From Mesorhizobium sp. L-2-11 (lineage in GTDB: Bacteria; Pseudomonadota; Alphaproteobacteria; Rhizobiales; Rhizobiaceae), in NCBI RefSeq assembly GCF_016756595.1, contig NZ_AP023257.1, positions 6,092,001 through 6,156,000 of the forward strand: a stretch of 64,000 nucleotides of DNA, written 5' to 3'. Made by a program: the position numbers and the translations under genes. A model generated the notes under the pieces. That model was not told the origin of the DNA. It searched no databases and saw only the letters and a list, made by a program, of their open reading frames with translations. Positions 8,875-18,600 of this stretch are shown piece by piece. The stretch's first letter is position 1. Every line of letters begins with the position of its first letter.

Positions 8875-10335
8875 CTATTGAATTATGAAGCCGCGACCGC
8901 GCTTGGCCCCGGGCGCGCCGGTGCGGGCAGCAGCGCGGCCTCGCGGCGGATCTGCCGGCGGATCGTCCAAAGCCGGCGCCATCCGGTCCGTGGGTGCGCT
9001 CATCTGGTTGGGGCTGGAGCCTGGTTTTACGATGTAAGGCGTAACCAGAATTATAAGTTCTGATTCTTCTTTTTGAAACGAGGAGGAACGAAACAGAGCG
9101 CCAAGAATCGGCATTTCGCCGAGCCAGGGAAACGCACTGACATTATTGTTCACGTTGCGCCTGATCAGACCGCCAATTGCAAAGCTCTGCCCACTGGCGA
9201 GTTCGACGACTGTGTCGGCTCGGCGCGTGGAAACTGCCGGCACGGAAATACCATTGATTTGAACGGCACCTTGGGACGATAGTTCACTGACCTCCGGCTT
9301 TACGTGAATGTTGATCCGGTTGTTGTTGAGAACGGTCGGCACGAATTCCAGGCTGACGCCGAAGTGACGGAATTCAACCGACACTTGCTTGTTTTCCTGC
9401 AGGACAGGAATGGGAAATTCGCCACCTGCGAGAAAGCTGGCAGTTTCACCGGACATCGCGGTGAGATTCGGCTCAGCCAACACGGAAGCTATGTGCTCCT
9501 TGGCGAGCGCGTCTAGAACCGCGCCGATGTTGACGGCACCGTTGTTGAATCCGATTCCTGCTGTGCCACCACCCTGCGCTGCACCAGAGCCAGTGCCTCC
9601 GCCGCTTAACAAGCCCACTCTGAAATTGTCGATTTGACCAAAGGCGGACAGGTTAACGCCGAGTGCCTTCATGGCGCTACGGGAGACCTCCGCTACGCGC
9701 ACACTGAGATTAACTTGTAAGGACCCAGCGACCTTAATGTTGTTGACGACTTGCGCACCGTCCCCGAGATACTGCTCAGTGACCCTTTTTGCGGTGTCGG
9801 CGACCTCCGCATTGGGCGCTGTACCGCTAAGGATTGCGCCGCGCGGCGTATAGCTCACCTGGATTGAAGAGTCGCCAACCTGATCCATCAACATGGCGCG
9901 CAATTCCTCGATCGGTTGCGTAACGACAATTCGCAGCGCGGCGAGAGCCTCGCCCTTATCGTCCAAGGCGAACAGGCTGGTCCGCCCGGATTTCTTCCCG
10001 AAGACGAAGATCGTTGTATTTGAGGCTGCCTGATAATCAGCGATCGTCGGGTCAGCAACAAAGATGGTCGTGGCAGGCGCGGGCAAATGAACCGTCTTGC
10101 CGAGCGAAGAGGAAAGGTTCAGCGTGCCGTCGATGCTATTGGATGCGGCACGCGGCGCCCCTTGATCCTGCATGTTTTCGGCCGGGGCAGAAACTGGATA
10201 TGCCAGAATGAGCGCACAGAGAAGGCGGCCCAAGTAAGGAGAAACAGTAGCAGGTCTCGGGCAAACGATGTGCGGGGGCCGCCGATCGGTGTCAGAATGA
10301 GTTGTAATGATTTTCAAGGCGGTCTTTTCTTTCAA
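8875..10335 (-). CDS. rhcC2: RhcC2, pore-forming part of the T3SS secretin
   Basis: A 486-aa secretin. It has an N-terminal signal region (GRLLCALILAYPVSA), a pilus/secretin N domain with LSVRVAEVSRSAMKALGV, and the C-terminal secretin core with hallmark segments (VLAEPNLTAMSGETASFLAG, IPVLQE, FAIGGLIRRNVNNNVSAFPW, LGALFRS, ELIILVTPYIV). It should form the outer-membrane ring together with RhcC1. The C-terminal tail is Pro/Arg-rich. It lies between ttsI and y4xK, all leftward. Confidence 0.96.
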   Translation of the reverse strand: MKEKTALKIITTHSDTDRRPPHIVCPRPATVSPYLGRLLCALILAYPVSAPAENMQDQGAPRAASNSIDGTLNLSSSLGKTVHLPAPATTIFVADPTIADYQAASNTTIFVFGKKSGRTSLFALDDKGEALAALRIVVTQPIEELRAMLMDQVGDSSIQVSYTPRGAILSGTAPNAEVADTAKRVTEQYLGDGAQVVNNIKVAGSLQVNLSVRVAEVSRSAMKALGVNLSAFGQIDNFRVGLLSGGGTGSGAAQGGGTAGIGFNNGAVNIGAVLDALAKEHIASVLAEPNLTAMSGETASFLAGGEFPIPVLQENKQVSVEFRHFGVSLEFVPTVLNNNRINIHVKPEVSELSSQGAVQINGISVPAVSTRRADTVVELASGQSFAIGGLIRRNVNNNVSAFPWLGEMPILGALFRSSSFQKEESELIILVTPYIVKPGSSPNQMSAPTDRMAPALDDPPADPPRGRAAARTGAPGAKRGRGFIIQ

Positions 10336-10361
10336 ATTCGGCCAACTATACGAATGTCGCG

Positions 10362-11033
10362 CTAGTCACATTCAAGAATGTAACCAATGCCACGCACCGT
10401 TTTTATCCGTGGCGTTGCGTTTGAACTGCTCAGATATCGACGTAAGCGATAGATTCCGACTTCAAGCGCGTTGGCCGATACTTCATCGTTGAACGAATAG
10501 AGGTGATCTTCCAACTGCGAACGCGGCACGATGCGGCCTGCACGGTTGAGCAGATGCTCTAAAATACATAATTCACGGCGTGCGACCGTCAGTGGATAAC
10601 CAGCAACGGAAACCTGTCGGCCGATCGGATCGAAGTGGAGATTGCCAAATACAATGATCGGGGCAGTCATCTGAGTCGACCGCCGCAGAACGGCTCTCAT
10701 TCTGGCAATGAGCTCATTAGTATACACTGGCTTGAGCAGAAAATCGTCCGCACCACCGTTGAAAATCGCAATTCGCTTCTCAAGATCGTCGACGTCACTC
10801 AAAATGAGAGCAGGAACTGAATGTCCCTCACCCCTTAGCTGCTTCAGCCAATCCAAGCCATCGCCATCCGGCAGAACCAGCTCCAGCAGGAGAATTTCGT
10901 AGCTGGCGCAAGAAAATGCACTCGATGCTTGTTCCAGTGTGGGAACAACATCAACGGCGAAACCGCTGTCGCCGAGTGCAACTCCCACCGCTCGCGTAAG
11001 ATCCGCATGGTGGTCAACGAATAGCGTTCGCAT
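10362..11033 (-). CDS. ttsI: TtsI, transcriptional activator of the T3SS regulon
   Basis: A 223-aa OmpR/PhoB-type response regulator: receiver domain (about 1-120) and winged-helix DNA-binding domain (about 125-223, with RRELCILEHLLNRAGRIVPR and IKTVRGIGYILE). TtsI binds tts boxes and switches on T3SS machine and effector genes. The receiver carries Glu51 in LLLELVLPDGDG where most response regulators have the phosphorylatable Asp. This is typical of TtsI and suggests activity without phosphorylation. A nod box about 310 bp upstream places it under NodD and flavonoid control. Confidence 0.95.
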   Translation of the reverse strand: MRTLFVDHHADLTRAVGVALGDSGFAVDVVPTLEQASSAFSCASYEILLLELVLPDGDGLDWLKQLRGEGHSVPALILSDVDDLEKRIAIFNGGADDFLLKPVYTNELIARMRAVLRRSTQMTAPIIVFGNLHFDPIGRQVSVAGYPLTVARRELCILEHLLNRAGRIVPRSQLEDHLYSFNDEVSANALEVGIYRLRRYLSSSNATPRIKTVRGIGYILECD

Positions 11034-11320
11034 TTCATCTCCTATTAATGGTAGGACAGGTCACCGAGACTGTTGAGACGGCGAAAGCAGAAGTCGCGCA
11101 ACGCGTCGCAGTGTTCGTAATCCTCTTTGGGACGGCTAGTCGCAGGATCATGCGAGCCGTACGCCTGTAGTAGGCGAGGTAGAACCTGTGATGGGCTGAA
11201 GCGTCGTTTGGGCAGGCCAAGATGCCACTCCGCCTTCAATTCGTCTGCGCATCCTGCCGATGTGGCGGCCCCTGCATTCGCCAAGCGACATTGCCCTCCA
11301 GAGCCCATAATTCCATGACC

Positions 11321-11350
11321 CGTAGGGGTTAGCTTTCGACAAGCGACTTG
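11321..11350 (-). promoter_or_regulatory. tts-box-like sequence in the ttsI leader
   Basis: Read leftward, CTTGTCGAAAGCTAACCCCT matches the right-hand two thirds of the tts box very well. The left part reads CAAGTCG instead of CGTCAG. It points toward ttsI and overlaps the downstream end of the nod box by a few bases. Function is unproven. Confidence 0.5.
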
Positions 11351-11393
11351 AGCAAATCGATTGTTCGGATGTAAGCAATCCACATCCTGGATT
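11347..11393 (-). promoter_or_regulatory. nod box upstream of ttsI
   Basis: Read leftward, AATCCAGGATGTGGATTG is followed by CATCCGAACAATCGATTT, aligning with the 47-bp rhizobial nod box (ATCCA...GAT and ATC-AAACAATC-ATTT). This is the binding site of NodD, which activates in response to plant flavonoids. The distance to ttsI is about 310 bp. A few positions deviate, mostly at the downstream edge. Confidence 0.85.
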
Positions 11394-12683
11394 GTCCGCA
11401 TATTCACCCCCCAGATCGCACTGTGAGGCTGATGCTTGGTACCGACGCCTCCCTGGTTTCAGCCTCAAATCAGGTCCGCCTGACCATGAAGTGCAATCGT
11501 TGACCGCTTCTGCGACACCTGGGGCGATTGGCAACGCCGCCACGTGCCCCAATGTGCCACGAGATAACCGTCGTCCTCGGAGACGGTTCAGTCCGGCACC
11601 GGCTCGTAACCCAAGCCCCCAATCACACAGGTCAGTGTCGGATCGAACCAACCGTCGGTTTTCCCTGGCAATCAGGTGGAACGGCCTCAAGAGCAAGCTG
11701 ACACGGTTTTTGGTCAGGTTCTCGACTCGGCCTGTTGTAAAGCTGCACGATACCGAGTAGGCACCGGCGTATTGCACGCCCATCCAGAACGTTGTGGATA
11801 TTGCGGCGGTCGACAGGGCCAAGCCTATAGCGGCGGTTGGGTGGGCGGCCGAGAGCATCTCCCTTCTTGGCCATCAGGAGGTGACGGCCGAGTTGCTGAC
11901 ACTGGCCTCGATTCTTGACCACGAAATTGCAGCCGATTATCACCGCTCGGGATGATAGATGCTGGGGAATGATGCCGTCCGCGCACCGCCTCGTCGCGCA
12001 CCAACTCGGGTGCGGCAAATAAGGGAGCGTCGCGCCGGCATTTCGGATTGGTGCAGACTCGTTGCCAAAAGTTTCCGATCAGTATCGGTTCCATTCTCCT
12101 CTCCGCAGAACACCTCGCGCTCCAGGGCGGCTCCGCCACATAATCTCGCTGAGAGACGCTCGCCTACTGGATGGCCGCAAGATGCGCTGGAAACCAAACG
12201 GCTCCCATCCGACATTATCTCGCCGCACCTAAACGTTGCCCAGGCTTGCCCGGCTGAATTGCGGCACTGATCGGCGCCCGTCTAGCATCAACCCTGTGGC
12301 GCGGCTTCATCTCGGCCGTGGTCGGGCTTGGGACAAATGCGATAGCGGTCATTCGCGCAGGTCGATGACGCCGAGTTCGTGCCACATCCACTCGGCGACC
12401 TTCTGACGGCCGCCGTTGATTTTGCGGCCGGACGTGGCGTTTGCTGCTCATGCCGACCAGTCAGCTGGTCAAGACTTTCGCGATGTCCATGGGTTGACAG
12501 ACAATCTGCTCGCCGATTTCGGGCGGGTGTCTGAGGTAGGTTCCTCTGATCTTTGCCGGGACGTTCAGCTATCATATGCTCCACGGTGCCGATTTCAGTG
12601 AGCGGAGGCGCTGGAGATCACCAAGGGGTCTGCTGGATCAGCGTCTTTCCCGTTTCCGCACGCGGCCGAGTTGAACGGGGCCG
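11394..12683. other. 1.3-kb stretch without a recognised gene
   Basis: Several open frames cross this region on both strands but none has a recognisable domain. One frame on the plus strand, about 11749-11957, reads like a real helical peptide (QNVVDIAAVDRAK, then SISLLGHQEVTAELLTLASI) and follows a stop codon without a clear start, so it may be a gene fragment. The rest looks like degraded DNA between the ttsI promoter and the next effector gene. Confidence 0.4.
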
Positions 12684-15600
12684 TCATGGTACGACCCCGG
12701 ATGAGGTCACGAGCTTGGATACCGCCCTGCCCCCACCGCAAACATAGGCGTGCAGCGCGGTCAGGCAAGCATTCGCGTTCTTGAGATCCCGCTCATGCTG
12801 CGGGGCAATCGTGAGATCGGCAAGTGTATAGATTGGATTCCGCACATGCATCAGGTCTGTGATGGTCTGGGCTTGGTCGGCGGTCTGCACCTTTGGGCCT
12901 CTGATGTTATCTCTCAGGTTCCGCCTGATCACGTCCTCGCTGGTATTGAGCCAGATCGAGACGGCTTTCTCCCCGACATAATGCCGGATCTCCTCGATCA
13001 TGAACGCTTCACCGCCGGTTGCGAGCACCGCCGACCCCAGTTCGAGTGACTGCCTGATCTCATTCACCTCAAGATCTCTGAAATAGGCCTCCCCATCCTC
13101 AGCGACGATCTTAGCTACGGACTTGCCGGTCTTCGCCTCGATTTTTCTATCGGAATCGACGAACCTCATTCCTAGTCGTTTGGCGAGTGCACGGCCCAAA
13201 CTGGATTTCCCTGCGCCTTTCACGCCGACGAGCACGATCGACCGCGCGCCCAACGCGCCAAGAATCTCTGTTGCGATCGGGGAGCGCTCCGTTCGTCTCG
13301 GCGGGGCGACTTGCAACCGACGACGTAGGCTGGCACCAACTGTGCTATCGGCGTGGGCTTCCCAGTGGGGGATCTCTATGGCCTCGTGAGGGATGATGAC
13401 CTTGTTGCAGGCCTGTCGCACGCGCTCCAAGAGTTGCTCGGCTATAGACTGATCCAGTGGATCTTGGCTCTCTCGCTGCAGCTCCTGCAGCTTCTGCAGC
13501 TCCTTGTAGGTGTCGTGATTGTAAATCTTGGTCTTGTAGCTGTCTGCAGTGTGGAACTCCACCTCGAAGCGGTAGCCCCCCGGCGTGGCGAGCACGGTCT
13601 TGATGCCGACGAAGGTCGGCGATCGCGTCCTGAACCAGTTGGTCGTGCTGACCTCAGAATACCCGCTCTCGTCGAAGGCTATAATGGCTTTCTTGAAGGC
13701 ACGGGTAAAATCTCTATCAGGGAGTTGGAAGCAGTGGCGTACAGCGTTGTTGATCAGCTGGGCGCCGGCTTCAAACGGGGCCTGTATCCCGGTGAGCTGG
13801 CCTGTCATCGAGCTTTCCGATCTCAAACGCTCAGCGAGATGGGGCATCTTCACGTTGATATCGGCTCTCCTGAGGGCTTCGGCAACCGAGATTACCATCG
13901 GGGTGATGTCCTTCTCTTCGGCTCGGGCGCGGCAAGCCTCCATTTGAGCTCGCTGTACGGCCAGCTCGGGAGTCAAGGTCATCGTCGTGGCTGAATCATC
14001 GGCAGAAGCCCCTCGAGCCGAGGGTTGAGGCAGAAAGCCTCGCTCGGCAGCAAGTTTGATCGAAGCTTGCATAACTGAAGCCGCCAGCGTCGGATTGTCC
14101 TGAAGATCCTGCAATGTGGCATCGACATCAAACCGACCCTGGTTGAGGGTAGCCGCAATGCTCTTGGTGTAGGGCACCGATTTCGAGCCTGGTGTTTGTT
14201 GCAGCAGGCGCCGAAGTTGCCTGCTCTTGAACATAAAGATGTGGGCCCCAGTGTCCGATTTATATGCGTCAGTTCCGACTTTGATACCGAGGCTCAGGAG
14301 ATTCTTTGCACTCCGCACGAGGTCGTGTGGATTGTATCCATCCGGTCGCGGGGCAATGCGCGTAGGGTAACGGTCGACAAGAAGCTGGACGCGGTCGCGT
14401 GGCTGAGCCGTTGCCGAATAGATCTCCGCCAGCTCCGGGAACAGCTCGCAAAGCGGTTGGCTCATCGCGAGTGGTGCCTCGCTCAGGCTGACGACTGTTT
14501 CGGGCAGGAGTTGTTCGGGCAGAGCTTGCTCATCCAGCCTCGCGGCCCACGTCTCGAGCTCAGCGTGGAGCAACTCAGCAATCTCGCGCGCGACCGGATG
14601 GTCTGCCAGTTGGATGTCGTGCCGCGCCTTTTCAAGCGTCTCCTGGACGTTCTGAGCACTGACCTGTTCCTGCTCCAACACGCCTCGGATGTCTCGCTTG
14701 AGCTCTTGGTGAATGCCTTCGTACGTGCCGAAGATGGCACGCTCGGCAAACCACTGTCGGGCTTCATGGGATTGAGCGAGAAAGTCTCGCTGCAGACAAG
14801 TATAGATTTCCAGAACATTGCGCGTGGCGGCGAGGATCTGGCTGGCGCGCCCGAACTTGTAGCGACCATCCTCAATCGCCGGCGTGTGCGACTTTGGCGG
14901 CTTGAGCGAGCGCAATCCGCGAGCTTGCTCCTCTTGATCGAATTGCCTGACATGCTCGTAAAGCTGTGGCCGGTCGCCGACGATGACGAGGCTGTCTCCG
15001 TCGAAGTCGCCGTCAAGTTTCTTCTGTTCACCAGTTGGGACGGCAACCAACGAGCCCGGGGCAAACACCTCGGTCGCCTGCAGGATGCCGAGGCAGTCGA
15101 CCGTCGTGTCCACCTTGACGCGGTCCTTGCTCGTGGTCCAGCTCGCATGGCATTTGACGTCCTCGGCAGACATGATTAGCACACGGTCGGCGTAGGCGGC
15201 CGGCCACATCTTATCCGGTACAACGATCAGGATGCCTTTGGCAAAGAAAGTCGGATCGTCGGCGGCCAGTTCCCTCCCCGACTTCTGGGCGACATTGAAG
15301 CTGTATTGAATGGCCGTGCAGTTATCGAGAAATACAGCGGTCGGATCGCCGTCGACGGCCAACTTGACCCGCTCGGCGGCAAACGGGCGCAGGTTCGGCT
15401 TATCGTAGGGCGAGCGCCCGACCAGCACGCCGCTCGTCCCCGTCAATGTTTCGCTCTTCAGCGTCGGCACATGGAGACACTCATCGTTGGAGGGTACGGC
15501 AACCGCGCCGGGACCATCGATGTGTCCGGCCGTCACCGTTCTAAACAGCTCTTCGGTGGTCAACGTTGGCTCTTGTTGGCTCTCGAGCCAGGCCGTGGCC

Positions 15601-18600
15601 TTTTCACGGACCTCATCCGCCACTTGGTCGCAGCGCGGATAGTGTTGCAGCGCCGAGACTGGCAGGGATGATTTCCTTCCCTCACCAAAGGCAGACATCT
15701 GATCAGGACCCTGCTCGCCGGCGCGACATACAGCTGGCATAAGGTTGGCTAGCGAGGCCCTGATGAAACCGCAGCCGTCATGCGGTCGCAATGCAATGGG
15801 ACCGTCCGGCCCCCTCAGCTTGAAGGGATGCTCCTGGTTGGCGGGACGGTCCGGCAGCAGCGACAGTTTGAAGGCGCCTTCCAGCGCGTAGTCGTGAACT
15901 CCCAGGCCCTTGATCGCCGGTGGCGCCGCAAAACCCCTGCGCTGGGTATAATAATAGGCCTCCTTGAAAGGGGCCCAAGTCCGAGACAGCTGCTCGAAGG
16001 CGGTGCCCGGTGCGGTATCGACATACGGAATCGCCAGCAGCTTTCCCCCGGAAAGCTTAGCTAGCTCGCCTGGAGCACGGGCCGCAATCTGAGACACGGT
16101 CAATCGCGGCGGCTTTAACTTGCTGCCTCCGAACAGGTCCATGCGGTATGGCACACCGTTGACGTTCACCGTACGCGCCAGCATGAAGGCGCTCGGCGTT
16201 CCTGGCATCTGGACCGCAACGACTGGCAAAGCCCCGGCAGTCAGGCGCTGAAATATCGAATACCGTCTCTCCGGCTCGGTGGCCACCGGCCGTCCCTGCA
16301 TGTCAACTACCGGCAACTGCATCAGTCCTGCGTCACCCTGCGGCGGTCTTGGCTCGTGATCCATGGTTCGCAGGACCTGATACACGTCGAAGACCGATGC
16401 TGGATGTTGCCCCTGGATCGTCGCCGCATCCTGCTCTATGAAAAAGTCCAGCGCATCCACTGGATTCTCCGCCTCGATCTGCGCGATCAGGTTCCAGCTC
16501 ATGCTGGAAAGGTCGCTTTCAATGAGGCCGCGCGTGCTGTCCAGGATCTCCTTCGTCTTGCGCTCCAGCGCTTGCTGCCTCACCCGCAAGTCGGACCTCT
16601 TGCCCTCGACATACGGTGACCTGAATAGTCTCTCCAGGACCGCACGGGCCTTAAGCGTCTGATAGATCGATAAAGCGGGGCGGCGGCTGGCAAGCGGTCC
16701 ACGGGTCCGCTCGGCATCGCTTGCGTTCAGATGCGCCTCGATCTTCTGCTCGAGCACGGATTGGAGGTCGTTGAGCAGATTGAGGGCCTGCGTGCGGTGC
16801 GAGCGCAGCGGCCTCTGTGGGCTGCGAGCCAGCGGCAGCAGAGATGCACACAGATTAGCCATGGTTTCCAGATCGTTGTGGGTCGTAAAATCAGGGGCTT
16901 GACGCAATTCCGAGAGGCGGTTCAAGCCTGTCGGTGCGAGCAAACCGAGATCATCAGACAGCCGAGCCTTACCAAGTGCCTTGAAAACGGTTGTGATGTC
17001 TAGAACGTCAGCCTGCGCCAGGCGATCATCATCATAGTGCAGGTAATGAGCGAGCTTGTGCAAGCGATCCTTCGGCAGAGCCGCGTCCGTAATATCCCCA
17101 GTGTCTTCTGCCTTCATGATCATTCGCGACAAAGCATTGGCGAGAATACTTAGCTGAGCTGTCGTGAACACACCGAATCGTAGCTCTCGAGCACCCAATC
17201 TGCGCGCGATGTCCATCGTGGACTGCTGGCACGCCGACTCTTCCGGCCACTTGGTGAAGCCGTTCATCAAGGTCGCCACTCCCTGCGGAGCGAAATCGGA
17301 GAGCTGGCGCTGACGGGCTTCCCCGGCGATTGCGATCGCGGCTCTGCGACAGTCCTCCCCGACCGGCCACTTGCTGAAACCGTTCACCAGATTAGATAGG
17401 TGCTGGTGACTAAACTCACAGAGTCGGGCGCCGCGGCGAATGACCTCACCGGCGATGGCGATCGCGGCGTCGCGACAGTCCGCCCCGTCCGGCCACTTGC
17501 TGAAACCGTTCACCAGATTAGCTAGGTGCTGGTGAGTAAAGTCACGGAGTCGGGTGCCTCGGCGAAGGACCTCGCTGGCTATAGCGATTGTGGCTTGCTG
17601 AGTCGACGCCGCTTCCGGCCACTTGCCGAATCCGTTCACCAGGTTCGCCAGGTCCTGGTCATTGAAATCAGAGAGCCCGAACTCGCCGCGCCCGGCGCGG
17701 CGGGTGACCTCCCCGGCGATGGCGACTGTTGCCTGGCGAGACGCCGCCTCTTCCGGCCACTTGCTAAAACCGTTCACCAATGTCGCAAGTGCCTGCTGAG
17801 TAAGATGAGAGAACTGGTCATCGCGTTGAAAGACCTCGCTGGCGATCGCCAGTGTTGCATCGCGACAGTCCGCCTGTTGTGGCCACTTACTGAAACCGTT
17901 CACCAAGTTTGCCAAGTGCTGATGACTGAAAGCAGAGAGTTGGGCGCGGCGGCGGATGACCTCACTGGCGATCGCGACTGTGGCGTGATGATAGTCGGCA
18001 TCGTCCGGGCATTTGCCGAACCCGTTCACTAGGTTAGCCAGCTCCTGCGGAGTAAAATGAGACAGCCCTTGCTCGCCGGCGCGGCGAGAGACTTCTGTGG
18101 CGATATTGGCTGTGGCTTGGCGGTAGACCGCCCCTTCCGGCCATTTGCTGAAACCTTGCACCAGGTTCGCTAAGTCCTGATGATTAAAATCAGAGAGCCC
18201 GAACCTGCCGCGGGCGGCGCGGCGACCTACCTCATCGGCAATCGCTCCGGTGACTTGGCGACACCGCTCCTCTATCGGCCACTTACTGAAACCGTTCACA
18301 AGGGTCGCCATGTGCTGGGGATTAAGATCAGCGACGCCGGCACGCCGGTTACGACCAAGGACCTCACCGGCCATCGCACTGGCGGCTTCGCGGGACGCCT
18401 GCTCTTCCGGCCATTTGCTGAAACCTTGCACCAGGTTCGCCAGTTCCTGGTGGGTGAATTCGGAGAGCCGGGCACGGCGGTCGCGGCGCAGGACCTCGCC
18501 CGCGATCGCAACTGTGGCTTGGCAACAGACCTCCTCTTGGGCACACTTTCCGAAACCGTTCACTAGGTTGGCCAAGTCCTGGTGATTAAAAGTTGAGAGC

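Noticed and set aside
12462..12485. GTCAGCTGGTCAAGACTTTCG as a tts box
   Set aside because: Only partial match, and its downstream strand is antisense to the SKWP effector with no gene to control.
14196..15179. Long plus-strand open frame (327 aa)
   Set aside because: Antisense to the SKWP effector; its amino-acid sequence has no domain and follows from the codon bias of the real gene.
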